Shown here: positions 45,252 through 56,511 of the stretch, piece by piece
Layout: each line of letters begins with the position of its first letter
Numbering within the stretch: the first letter of the stretch is position 1
The notes under the pieces: model-generated
Told to the model about the DNA's origin: nothing
What the model saw: the letters and a program-made list of their open reading frames with translations, nothing else
The model's database searches: none
NCBI RefSeq assembly: GCF_002878395.1
Contig: NC_061115.1
Location: forward strand, 214,649,314-214,713,313
From: Capsicum annuum
Lineage: Eukaryota; Streptophyta; Magnoliopsida; Solanales; Solanaceae
DNA: 64,000 nucleotides
Direction of reading: 5' to 3'
Program-made: the position numbers and the translations under genes

Positions 45252-46771
45252 AGCTTGTCTTTCCCGTCATTTCTTCAACATATTCCTTAATCTTGGGTGC
45301 CGACTTTATAAGCTGACGGCTTCCAACCACTGAGATAAACTTTAATGAAGCAATATCCCCAAAACTCTATGGATTCTCTTTAAGCTCAGTACAATATCGT
45401 ATTTCTAATTGCTCGAGCACGGGAAAGGACTCATCTGCAGTAATTTGCCATTCAGAAAAAGGCACCTTATACATTTCTAGAGATTTGAGATTCTGGAAGG
45501 CGACTTGTTCCATGTTCCATTCCATCCCCCGTTTGATGCTTGTGTGTAATAGTTGCAGCGTTTGAAGGTCGGGTAGTGATCTCCCAATTCCCGACAGTGC
45601 ATCTGATGTCAGATTGATGCCATCCAAATAAATTTCTTTCAAGCTCGAAGGGAAGTAAAAATCAAACTGATGTACATGAGTACATCCATCTTGGAAAATA
45701 TAAACACTTTCAAGTTTATTTAGGACATCCAATCTTGGAGAATATATCTGCCCTGCTGCTGAACAATCCATGCGGAATCCAAGGTTTCGAAGATTGGGAA
45801 ACCTTTTGAAAATATTCTCCGAGTCTACCGAACAGGAAAACTTGAGAAGCATTAATGTAGTCAGGTTCTCTAACTTTGTTGGTTTGTCAATATCCGAATC
45901 AAAGAAAGTAGTTTCGATCTCCACATATCGTATCTTTTCCAGATAGTAGGGGATAATACCAGGTTTTATTCACAGTTATCCACCACCATAGTTTCTAGAT
46001 TGCAGAGGTTTGAAAATGATGGAGGGAGAGCTTTTTCCTCTATCTCAATCCTTAAAATCCTCAAATGAACAAGCATGCCTATTTCCTTCAGCAAAGTATC
46101 TGGCAAAACTATATCACACACCTCCAACCTTTTAAGAAGCCTCAAGTGTCTTACATGCCAGTTATACAGATATCCAGATTCTATCTTCAAAGAGAGGAGG
46201 TATTTAGCACAAGGATTTCTCTTTTCTGAACTGAAAAAGGAAGAATCATCTGAATGAATGTCCTCATCAATTCATCATAAATAATGGTCCGTCGCCGCAG
46301 CATCAGATCTCAAGAAGAGGATGAAGACCGAACAATTGAGCTCGTCAAATCAAACAATTTTTCCTTTCTACCTTTTATTGAACAAAAATCATGAAAAAGA
46401 TCATGAATTTGGCTACTCTGTTCGTTACCACCTCTCACAATTACCAAGCTACTAGAAATTAACTCATCCACATAAATCTCCGTTACTTCTTCCACACTCT
46501 TCAAATCAGTTGGTTCCACAAGTCCTTCATCACTCCATAAATCTTTCAACGAAGAGATCCAAATAACTTCGTCCTATGGATAACTTGCAAGGTACAATAA
46601 GCATGGCTTTAGGTGATCTGACAAATGATCATAACTTAATTGTATAACCTTCATCACTTCCTCTTCATCCTTAAAAATAAAGGAACTCAAATTATTGAGA
46701 GCTTCAAGCCACAAAGCCTCTTTCTTTTCCTTCCTTGAAATGACTCCGCCGATCAAATAATGGGCTATTTT
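45252..46771 (-). pseudogene. R1-like gene, piece 4: NB-ARC end and LRR domain
   Basis: Starts in the region after GLPL (LIGGVISRKEKKEALWLEAL), continues with VMKVIQLSYDHLSDHLKPCL, then the MHD-like motif IHDLFHDFC (near 46405), then LRRs: LRHLRLLKRLEVCDIVLP, 'LGFRMDCSAAGQIY', SSLKEIYLDGINLTSDAL and LKSLEMYKVPFSEWQ. A stop at 45367-45369 interrupts before SFGDIASLKFISVVGSR, and the normal C-terminus (KIKEYVEEMTGKTSLR) ends near 45252. Frameshifts occur near 46560, 46310-46190 and 45960. About 8 LRRs are recognisable. Confidence 0.8.
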
Positions 46772-47058
46772 TGTTATGGAATGAAAGAGACAAGAAAGAA
46801 AATTGAACAGAAACTGAATGAAACTCTTGATTGATTCTTTTTCGAAGAGTACATCTCTATTTACAAGAAACTAAATAAAATAAATAAGGAAAATATGATA
46901 TTTTCCTTATAGCTATAAGACTAAATATTCTTTAATTAATAAACCCTAGACTTAAAAGGAAATAAATAATGTAAAATATTCTTAGACTAAAAAATAAAAA
47001 ATAAAAATATTCTACCATTAATGAAAATGACAAAATAAAAGGAAGGTAAATCTCAACA
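46772..47058 (-). repeat. 3' LTR of element A
   Basis: On the minus strand it starts TGTTGAGATTTACC and ends ...CCATAACA. The purine-rich tract TTGAGGGGGAA (minus strand) lies just outside it at 47059-47072. Confidence 0.85.
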
Positions 47059-47072
47059 TTCCCCCTCAAACT

Positions 47073-47560
47073 CAAGTTGGTGTATCCAACTTGAGTTTGA
47101 ACACTGAGTTATTCTTGAAAAGTGCATTTTTTTCTTGATTTTGTTGCAACAATCTAATAAAGTTGTTTTTTCTCATGTTCATGTTCTTCTTCCACAAGTA
47201 GTTCTTTTGAAGTCTTGGGTGTGTTTGAACTTGCATACTTTTTTGGCATGACCCTTTTGTTTGCAACTTCTACATAATGCATCGGATTTCCACCAGCAAA
47301 ATTTTTCAAGTGTATTTTCTTTTTGCAATATTTGTAAGGTGGATAATCAACTTTTCTTTTTTGATGGTTCACGTAAAAAATATATTCAACAACTTTTTCT
47401 TTTTTGTAGGTTCTTATTTGCTCTTTTACTTGAAGAGTGCTTATTAATACAACAAGAGAGATGACAGAGAGATCTTTAGATTCTTCCAAAGCGGAGATTG
47501 GAAGAGAGATGTGTTTGAAGGTTTGTTGGGCATTGAAAGAGAGAGTATTGATTGTTATGG
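47073..47560 (-). pseudogene. Copia gag C-terminal fragment of element A
   Basis: The minus-strand frame encodes ISLPISALEESKDLSV, 'LQVKEQIRTYKKEKV' and a degenerate zinc-knuckle region (YPPYKYCKKKIHLKN), the end of a Copia UBN2-type gag. It runs directly to the PPT, so all of pol is missing. The start shown by a simple frame scan lies in the Gypsy LTR and is not real. Confidence 0.65.
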
Positions 47561-49820
47561 TGTCACGACCCAAACCGGGACCCTGGCCGTGATGAGCATT
47601 CCCAAACCCAAAAGCCTGGAACGCCCTCTGTCTATCTGATAATCATGCACATAATTCATATGATCAAAGAAATACGGAATAGACACAATAATATGGAAAC
47701 ATGGTCAACAATTTAAAACAGTTAAAGGCCTGAAAACATGACCAACAATATTTAATAAACATCTGCAATAGTCTGCGAAATCTTTACTGACATACTATCT
47801 GAATAACTGGGACAAGGCCCCAGCAGACCAAAAGCCATACTGAAATAAATACCTAAATGACTAGGCCTTCCGAAGAAAATAAAGCTCACCAACTGAACTC
47901 TGAGACAACCCTGTCTGTAGACTCTACTGAGGATCTGGACCCCTAGACTATGCCTCAGTACCTGGGAGGAAGGGAGGGGGTCAGCACAATTGTACTGGCA
48001 TGCGAAGCAATTCAAAATAGAGTAATTGAACACATATATATATAATATGTGAGAGCAAATGTTCATCAAACATTATGCATAAAACAGTTTCTGAAAAACA
48101 CATGGGCACCTTCTAAAAACATGTAACCTGTTTGTAAATCTCAAACTCTGATCTGTGTATTACTTCTGAGTTAGGTGGTATCCCCTACAAGTCTGATATT
48201 CCACGGGTGATATGGAATCCGCCATTGACTCAGCGGGGAAGCCTCCAACCCGAGTATGCCGCAAGGGTTGGAGTTCCTGAATCTGATACGCCACACAACA
48301 CTTAAGTCAGCGTATAATAATATATGTAGGTTGGCAAACCACGGTTTTAGGAAATGAGTTGCTTGAACTCAAGCCCTCTTCAGGAACCACCTAACATCTC
48401 TGTATGCCCATTTTTAACCTTTTCTGTACATGCAACATTTTGAATGTCAAATATCATGATAGTCTGAAATGTCTATTATTCTGAGTCTGATATAGAATTG
48501 GTCTGAATTGGTATCGTCATAACAAGACTTGCAAGTCATGATTTCAGAGCCATAATACATTAAGATAAATCTTTATTTTAAATCATAATTTAGACCACCA
48601 AATACATGCAACTGATATAGAAGATTTCGTGTTTCAAAACTCAAGTCAAAATCATGCAAAAACTTCATCAACATATGGTGGTCTAGTGCCTTTATAAAAT
48701 CCATGCACTCTTTCATTACATGCATTATGAACATTAAACATTCATGCTAGATTCCCTCTTTAGTGATTTAAAACCACCTTTAAATCATAACAAGAGTTCA
48801 ATCATTTCATATAGTTCTTTTCAAGGATGCATTGCAAAACAATTCATATGCTATGAGAAATCTGAAAAAATTCATAATAAGAGGGAATTCACCAAAAATC
48901 ATGCTCTCAACAAGAATTCATTCTTAAATACATGGTTTCATACATTCATATTCTCAAATCACTTTAGGGAAGCTCAAAAGACCAAAACAATGATGTTAAA
49001 ATATTTAATACATGAATATATACATAGATTCAAAAACCCCATTCTAAAACATGATTTTTCTATTCCCATGAGAATTTAGGAAAATCCCACGTACCTCTAT
49101 TTCAGAAAATAATGGGTGCTTCTTGAAGCTTGTGGATTAGGGATTCCGAATCTCTAATCAATTTTGAAAACCCACGGTTAAATCTTGATTTATTTGGGTT
49201 TTTAGTTTGAAACCCTTGGGAGTGTTGTTAAGAATTTTTAGATGAATGTGGATGTATTTTTAAGAATTGGGGACTGAATTTCGTGTTTATGGCTGAATAA
49301 GGGTGGGAAAAGGAGCATTTTGCCCCAAAAACGGAGTGTTTAAGTCACTTGAAACCATAAGATATGTGCCCATATGATATCACATATATTTACATAGGAG
49401 CCACATATGATATCGCCTATATTTACATAGGCGCCGCATATGCTATCGCATATGCTTTCCAGTGGCCATGTGCGATTGGTTAGGCGACGCATACTACTTT
49501 GAAAGGCCATAACTTCTTGCTCGGGTGTCAAATTTTAGCAAAATTGATATTGTTGGAAAGTTAACTCGAAGACCTATTATTTGACACATAGTAGGCTCTC
49601 TAATTTGACATATATAGAGAGTTATGGTCGATGGAAACTAACACAAATTAAAATGTCCACTAAAACTTAATCGATTGATATAGTTTATGGTTTAAATTTA
49701 TGCTCAAATGGATTCACATACTACATAAATATGCCAAATTGACATAGGATTTAAGTCTTTGTGATTATCAACGCATCAGAGTCATGGTTTTTATTCTAGC
49801 CCAAAATACGGGGTTTTACA
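47561..49820 (-). repeat. Full 3' LTR of the nested Gypsy element (2260 bp)
   Basis: Begins TGTAAAACCCCG on the minus strand and ends GGGTCGTGACA. Carries a short tandem repeat near 49365-49460. No coding sequence; open frames inside are not credible genes. Confidence 0.75.
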
Positions 49821-51467
49821 TTATCTCCCCCTTGGGATCATTCATCCCCGAATGATGGATAGAATGTCTAAGTCTTAAGGGTATCGGATAACGCGGACAT
49901 GATATGTTCCCTAAGAAAGAATACAGTGATCGGAAACATGACTATAAGATCGGAACTATTGATGTTTTAAATGCTTATGCCGGACAGGTATAACCGAGGC
50001 ATGGAACACACGACTGAAGCTACTCATAGGCTGAATTCTAATAATGAATCATGCATATCTGATGCATGGATCTGTGACCGAGTTGTTCTCATGAATGCAG
50101 GACTGAATACACTGATAAGCTGAACTTTTCTATTGAACATGCATTTCTAATGCATACATATCTGACTGAACTGACGTATAAACATATTGCTATATACACA
50201 ATAATAACTTATGAGAAGCTTGTAATAACAATATATGCATGCAACTGAATGGGGTATCTCCCCCTTTGTACCCTATGTCCCTTTATGAATGCTCAATTCA
50301 CTAAGATACTCGAAAACTGAGGCGATGCATACGGGACCTACGAATTGAATCATAACTGAACATCTAAAATCTCAATTTAATGCATGATGCATGAACTGGG
50401 CTATACTCTTAACTATTGGTATACTCTATCTTGGAATAGTAGCATGTCTGAGATTTCGAGTAGCATGAATAAGTGCAAAGACGAGAAAATAAGTCATGCG
50501 AATCTGACTGCTAAACTGATTTATTGGCCATACAGACTGAATTATACTACACCCTCATACTTAACTGGACAATTCTCTAAAGAAATTCTAGCAGTAATAG
50601 GGAGCCATGCATCTTGGGTATGGATTACACAAGAAATCCAACTGAGAAATCACCATATTGACACTACTCTGCAGTCTGGAAAATAGGCATATAACTCCTG
50701 AATTAGGATAGAATTACCAGGCCTTTGGCATTACAACTTCTTACTTTCAAGCTTAGCACACTTCTCGAATATCACGTAACTATACTATTCTCCTTAAATA
50801 TCATATTCATTCGAATCAGCTTAAAATTCTCATATGAGCATTGACAAATCTTTCTACTAATGTTAGAAATAACTTAATCCCTTCGCTGTGATCAAGCCTA
50901 ACTCTAAGTCACAAAAATACAACATGCCAAACCACGCTATTATTCTAAACCATATGATGCAATCTTCTATATCTCCTTTAAATATCACATCCTAAGTATA
51001 ACATGCCTTACCACTTCAATGACTACTCTGAGCTCTTACTATGAAGTCGTTAGCGCATATAGCATTCCTTTACAACAATCTCAACATGTCATTCAAGCCT
51101 ATCTTTATAACCACATATGAACTTCAAAGCAAACACTCATAAAGGCATACTTCACATATTCTCTAAACCACTATCAATATCACTCCCACGAGCTACCCTA
51201 AGAACATACACATACAAAATTCCACTAACCATCATATAAATAAAAACTTGGCCCCAAATCTTACTTCATACTTATGTCCTTATCTAAACAAGTGTACTAT
51301 GATGTTCTACCAACAAGGAATAATTACTAACCACCACTATCATCTCATACGGAGGAGTCACAAAAAGATTAGAACATAAGATCTGTGGAATGATACTATA
51401 TGAAGCTTGACACTCATCTGAGGCCTGAGGAATAGCAAGACAACAACAGGGACTCACCAAAGCGCTT
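49821..51467 (-). other. 3' internal remnant of the nested Gypsy element
   Basis: Non-coding 3' internal sequence left after the deletion. Open frames (such as 50384-50686 on the plus strand) do not resemble Gypsy proteins. The PPT-like purine tract next to the LTR at 49821 fixes its end. Confidence 0.6.
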
Positions 51468-53054
51468 TGATATGCCACACGACACTTAAGTCAGCGTATA
51501 ATAATATACCTAGGTCGGCAAACCACTATTTTAGGAAATGAGTTGCTTGAACTCAAGCCCTCTTCAGGAAACCACCTAACATCTCTGTATGCCCATTTTT
51601 AACCTTTTCTGTACATGTAACATTCTGAATGTCAAAAATCATGATAGTATGAAATGTCTATTAGTCTGAGTCTGATATGACATTGGTCTGAATTGGTATC
51701 GTCATACCAAGTCTTGCAAGTCATGATTTCTGAGACATAATACATTAAGATAAATGTTTCATTTAAAGCATAATTTAGACCACCAAAAACATGCAACTGA
51801 TATAGAAGATTTCGTGTTTCGAAACTCAAGTAAAGATCATGCAAAAACTTCATCAACATATGGTGGTCTTGTGCCTTTAGCAAATCCATGCACCCTTTCA
51901 TTACATGCATTATGAACATTAAAAATTCATGCTAGATTCCCTCTTTAGTGATTTAAAACCACCTTTAAATCATAACAAGAGTTCAATCATTTCATATAGT
52001 GCTTTTCATGGATGCATTGCAAAATAATTCATATGCTATGAGAAATCTGAAAAATTCATAATAACAGGGAATTCACCGAAAATCATGCTCTCAACAAGAA
52101 TTCACTCTTAAATACATCGTTTCATACATTCATATTCTCAAATCGCTTTGGGGAAGGTCAAAAGACCAAAACAATAATGTTAAAACATTTAATACATGAA
52201 TATATACATAGATTCAATAACCCCATTCTAAAACATGATTTTTCTATGCCCATGAGAATTTAGGAAAACCCCGCGTACCTCTATTTTGAAAAACAATGGG
52301 TGCTTCTTAAAGCTTGTGGATTGGGGATTCCGAATCTCTAATCAATTTTGAAAACCCACGATTAAATCTTGATTTATTTGGGTTTTTAGTTTGAAACCCT
52401 TGGGAGTGTTATTGAGAATTTTTAGATGAATGTGGATGTATTCTAGAGAATTGGGGACTGAATTTTGTGTTTATGGCTGAATAAGGGTGGAAAAATGACC
52501 ATTTTGCCCCAAAAATGGAGTGTTTAAGTCACTTGAAACCATAAGATAAGCGCCGCATATGATATCGCATATATTTACATAGGCGCCGCATATGATATCG
52601 CCTATATTTATATAGGCACCGCATATGATATCGCCTATATTTACATAGGCGCCGCATATGCTTTTTAGTGGCCATGTGCGATTGGTTAGGCGACGCATAC
52701 TACTTTGAAAGGCCATAACTTCTTACTCGGGTGTCGGATTTTAGCAAAATTGGTATCGTTGGAAAGTTAACTCAAAGACCTATCATTTGACACATAGTAG
52801 GCTCTCTAATTAGATATATACAGAGAGTTATGGTTGATGGAAACTAACACAGATTATAACATTCACTAAAATTTAATCGATCGAAATAGTTTCAACTCGT
52901 CCTTGAGTTGAAGGACATCTATGGTCTAAATTCATGCTCAAATGGATTCATATACTACATAAACATGCCAAATTGGCATAGGATTTAAGGCTCTGGGATT
53001 ATCAATGCATCAGAGTCATGGTTTTTATTCTAGCCCGAAATGCGGGGTGTTACA
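51468..53054 (-). repeat. Partial 5' LTR of the nested Gypsy element
   Basis: Homologous to 48284-49820 throughout, including the 33-bp subrepeats at 52548-52662. It lacks the last ~720 bp of the LTR (the end with GTCGTGACA). Confidence 0.75.
52548..52662 (-). repeat. 33-bp subrepeats in the Gypsy LTR
   Basis: About 3.5 units of 33 bp, each with GCCGCATATGATATCGCCTA then 'TATTTACATAGGC'. The other LTR of the same element (49365-49460) holds a shorter, more diverged version, so the copy number changed after the two LTRs separated. Confidence 0.75.
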
Positions 53055-53272
53055 CATGGTTTGAAACAAGATTTAAAATTATATGGGTTAAAAATTGATT
53101 AAAAATAGCCCTACGTTAAAAATAAAAGTAAGGGTTAAAAATAGTCTTATGTTAAAAATAAAAGTAAGATTAAAAATCAATTGAAAAAAAGTATGGATTA
53201 AAAGTGGTTGAAATTTTTTTTTCTTCAATAAATTCACAGATCCATGAGGATCGATGAAGGCTTTGATACCAC
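53055..53272 (-). other. Leader of element A (5' side)
   Basis: PBS at about 53260 and a short A/T-rich leader with a diverged tandem repeat (TAAAAATAAAAGTAAG). It is continuous with 47560 downward once the Gypsy element is ignored. Confidence 0.55.
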
Positions 53273-53556
53273 TATTATGGAATGAAGGAGACAAGAAAGA
53301 AAATTGAACAGAAATTGAATGAAACTCTTGATTGATTCTTTTTCTTGAATCAAATAGAAGAGTACATGTCTGTTCATAAGAAATTAAATAAAATAAATAA
53401 GGAAAATATTATATTTTCCTTATAGCTATAAGACTAAATATTCTTTAATTAATAAACCATAGACTTAAGTAAAATATTCTTAGACTAAAAAGGGAAAAAT
53501 AAAAATATTCTACCATTAATGAAAATGACAAAATAAAAGGAAGGTAAATCTCAACA
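53273..53556 (-). repeat. 5' LTR of element A
   Basis: Nearly identical in layout to the 3' LTR, with a short insertion (TTGAATCAAATAG) and a few substitutions; its terminal CA has changed to TA on the minus strand. The PBS for initiator tRNA-Met is adjacent. Confidence 0.85.
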
Positions 53557-53698
53557 ATTTTTTCACCAACATCCTTTAGTTCATTAGGGAAACATTCTTC
53601 TCTGAACACGCTTTTACCTAACAACTCCCAACTTTCTTACGGTCTTAGCAATCGAAGATCAGAGGATCACTATGGCATTTTTCATGAAAATCCACTTC
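53557..53698 (-). pseudogene. R1-like gene, piece 3: NB-ARC fragment between elements A and B
   Basis: Only 142 bp, but read on the minus strand it encodes EVDFHEKCHSDPL and 'VFREECFPNELKDVGEK'-like sequence (one stop), the expected NB-ARC segment between the RNBS-B and GLPL motifs. Its left edge carries ATTTT, the TSD of element A. Confidence 0.75.
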
Positions 53699-54609
53699 TA
53701 TTAGAGTACGTGCTGTAGTGATCAGGGACTTTAATGTAACAGTTGCCTATGGATGGAACGGTTTGCCTAACGTTTTCCAAGGAAGTAGTAAAATGGGAAT
53801 TAAAGAACACAATGATTTTTTACGTGGAAAACACCCGGCTCAAAAAGGTGTAAAAAACCATGATTTGCACCTCTACAGGGTTTAACCCCATTTTCACTAA
53901 ATAAGTCTGACCCTCAACAACAACTGATTACAAAACTCTTGTAACCTAGGAATTATAAACTCTAATTCCTAACTACACATACACCACCCAAGGTATGTGT
54001 TCCCAAAGTCTCTGAGTTTTCCCAAACTCGAAGACTAGCTCCTAGTTTAGTTTATAACACGCTGAAACTAATATTACATCAATAGTTCAACACAATGAAC
54101 AACTCCTAACAATCAACGCTAAAACTCTTAGCTAGATTCTATACTAGGACCAGGTTCTTCAATTTTGTTTCTTCACTGATTGAGTAGCACTTTGTGAAGT
54201 CAATCTATTGATTGCTCTTTTCAGCTTTGTAGTGCGAAAGTTACTCTGAATGATACATCTTCTATTTAAGCACAGCTCTTCAAAAAGTCATTCTTTATTT
54301 CAAACTCTCCCTTCATTCAGAACTCTCATAGCATAGAGTTCTACTTCAAGTGAGATTCCTTCTTCAATTCCAACTCTTGTCTCCTTAGTGTTGTAGTCAA
54401 ACTCCAACTCTTTAAATCAGCACATGTTTATTTTCTTAAGTTTATCTGAATTAATCACCCATCTGGTTCGTCCTTAATTTTTGCATGCTTGTCTTTAATC
54501 ATCGATGATTTTGCTACAAGTTTCATCTACATGAGACACTATGCCTGTGAACCAGCTTGACTGACATGTTTCATATCACTTTTTCAATTTGTCAATTATC
54601 AAAACTACA
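53699..54609 (-). repeat. 3' LTR of element B
   Basis: Starts TGTAGTTTTGATAATTG on the minus strand and ends ...GTACTCTAATA (last CA changed). It is 911 bp; its end phrases (GAGCCGGGTGTTTTCCACG) are shared with the LTRs at 34517 and 42934, showing a related family. Confidence 0.8.
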
Positions 54610-54639
54610 TCGTACCCAAAAAATTCCCCTTTTTTGATG

Positions 54640-55899
54640 ATGACCAACCTCTTGTCTTTGTCCATTCAAACATCTTCATCTGTAGGCACTGAAGTATAAA
54701 ATACTAGAATGAAACAAGTTAGTCAATGGGTTATGAACATTGCACAACCCTCGTATCTTTTCCCTTTTGGCATCATCGAAAAACCATTTCAATGCAATAA
54801 TATACTAGCAAAAGTGATTTGTTATACAATTCATGGCCACTGGGGCTATGGCCAAAACAATCAGACAAAGACTTTAGCCAACATAATAATATATTAAAGA
54901 GAGCAAGAACATGAGTTAATTAAGCAAAGATAATCATTCCATTAAACAATCAGAGTATATTCTACATTAAACCCAAGTTAGTACTAAACAAAGCAAAACA
55001 ACTGAGCATTAATTAAAAAAAGAATATGGTATAAATATGGGACATGGCTAAGGATACAAATAGTGTGGAGCTAATGAGAAATGTGGAATATGTGATATCA
55101 ACTGTGTCAATTGACGAATGACTTCAACATTTTCTGCCCTCTCTAAATAAAGGTCAAGCTTCAAAGTTATGATCCTAGACTGAAGGACCTCTTATTCTAC
55201 TTCAAAGTCTTATGTAACTTCTAGTTCAGAATTTTTTTCAGCTAAAAAATTTCTTTAATTTTTTTTTTAAATGAGTGTTAGCCCTTCTTATTGAAACAGG
55301 TAGAGCAGTATGATTCATCTATTCAAGAACATCCTTTGTTGTTTGAAAGGTCAAGCCTGAACTAGGACTGAGAAGTGCTAAAAAATCTGAGCCTATTAGA
55401 ATCCAAAAGGGAGAGCATGTCTCCTTTCTATCCTTCAGAAACATATGTTGCATGTGATTGATGATTAAACTTGTCAAATCCATGGTACAAAAACTGATAT
55501 TGAGGTTGAGAAAGAAGAAGGAATTTCTGGTGTAGGATTAATACATTTGTGCACAACCATTTAGAGAGAATCAGAGAAAGTTTGGTCAACCAATTCATCA
55601 GCTTTATAAGACAAGGAGAGGATGAAATGTGAGGAATTGAATAGGTGTGCTCAACTATTTCAACTTAGACAGACTATACTTATGTCATTGTAGAACATAC
55701 CTAATAAGAAGAACTTTATGGTCACAATTGCTTATTTGTACCTATTTTTCTGCACAATCTAATACAAAATTAGGTTAGAAGAGTAAAAAATCTGGAATTG
55801 GGACACACAACTAAATGTGCAAGACTGAATAGAATAACATTTTAGCTAATAGGATTAAAAAGAAAAATGGTTATTCTAGTCAATCATTGAGGGGAGTTT
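54640..55899 (-). pseudogene. Element B third-ORF C-terminal part and 3' region
   Basis: Near 55480-55290 the minus strand reads a fragment like HMQHMFLKDRKETCSPFW and, later, LPVSIRR, matching the end of the third ORF at 42170-42310 (MQRVLLTDVNGHALPYEFW; LPISMRS). The rest is the 3' untranslated region before the PPT. Many stops. Confidence 0.5.
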
Positions 55900-56511
55900 C
55901 TGCAATTTTAATCATCCCCAAGTCTAACCTATTCCTTTCAAAATGCTCTCTACTTAGCGCCCTTGGTGCTTCTCCAGTCAATTAAGTAACCCATATAGTC
56001 AACATCTTAATAGCCCTTAAAAGTGAAATTGATTTCATTTGGATACCATAGTCTCAAGTCATTGATTCCCATAAGATATCTTAAGATTCTTTTGACAGCA
56101 CCAATTCTTATGAACTACCAACAATATTATCAGTAGCTTATATTAGTGTTATTTATGCATCAATTTCTTGATTTGTTGTTCCCCCTATCAATATACCCTC
56201 AATCTGTACAATAGTTGGACTAGGTGGTACAAAATGTTCATGTGCATTCTCATTAGTTTCACTGTCATCCCCCTCTTTTTTTTAAAGAGGATCTCCCTTG
56301 CTTCCCCCTTACATGAGCACTCCAAATCTATCCTATTTTTTTTAAACTCTAGTAATGGTGTTTATTTTGCCATCTCAACAGGATCCATTCCCCCTTTAAA
56401 TGTGGTGAGTGAAAGGAACTTTATCTGTTTTCAATCTTATGCCTTGAGCAAGATTTATTCATGTACTAATTTTTCTTGCCTCATTTCACTCTTACCTGCA
56501 AAACCGATTAG
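55900..56511 (-). pseudogene. Element B pol remnants: integrase-RT linker and RNase H fragment
   Basis: At 56125-55936 (minus) the sequence reads VKRILRYLMGINDLRLWYPN, matching RNase H of the other element (39790 region). Upstream, 56500-56170 carries short pieces of the linker between integrase and RT in broken frames. The RT domain between them is deleted. Confidence 0.6.

Larger units (their letters stand above)
47561..53054 (-). mobile_element. Truncated Gypsy element nested in element A
   Basis: Bounded by TGTCACGACC on the left and GTGTTACA on the right, with flanking TATGG and CATGG (4 of 5 match), a probable TSD. One full LTR (47561-49820) and one partial LTR (51468-53054, matching 48284-49820) have the same orientation. 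The 1.65 kb between them is the 3' end of the internal region, with a PPT-like tract (CTCCCCCTTGGG, reversed) at 49825. A deletion has removed the 3' part of the 5' LTR, PBS, gag and pol. Confidence 0.8.
46772..53556 (-). mobile_element. Element A: gag-only Copia derivative with a nested Gypsy remnant
   Basis: Short LTRs at 46772-47058 and 53273-53556 are flanked by a perfect 5-bp duplication, ATTTT (46767-46771 and 53557-53561). On the minus strand, a PBS (TGGTATCAAAGCC) follows the 5' LTR at about 53260, then a leader, then a gag fragment, and a PPT (near 47059-47075) directly before the 3' LTR. There is no protease, integrase or RT, so it was non-autonomous or deleted. It inserted in the NB-ARC region of the R gene. 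The Gypsy remnant at 47561-53054 lies inside it. Confidence 0.85.
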
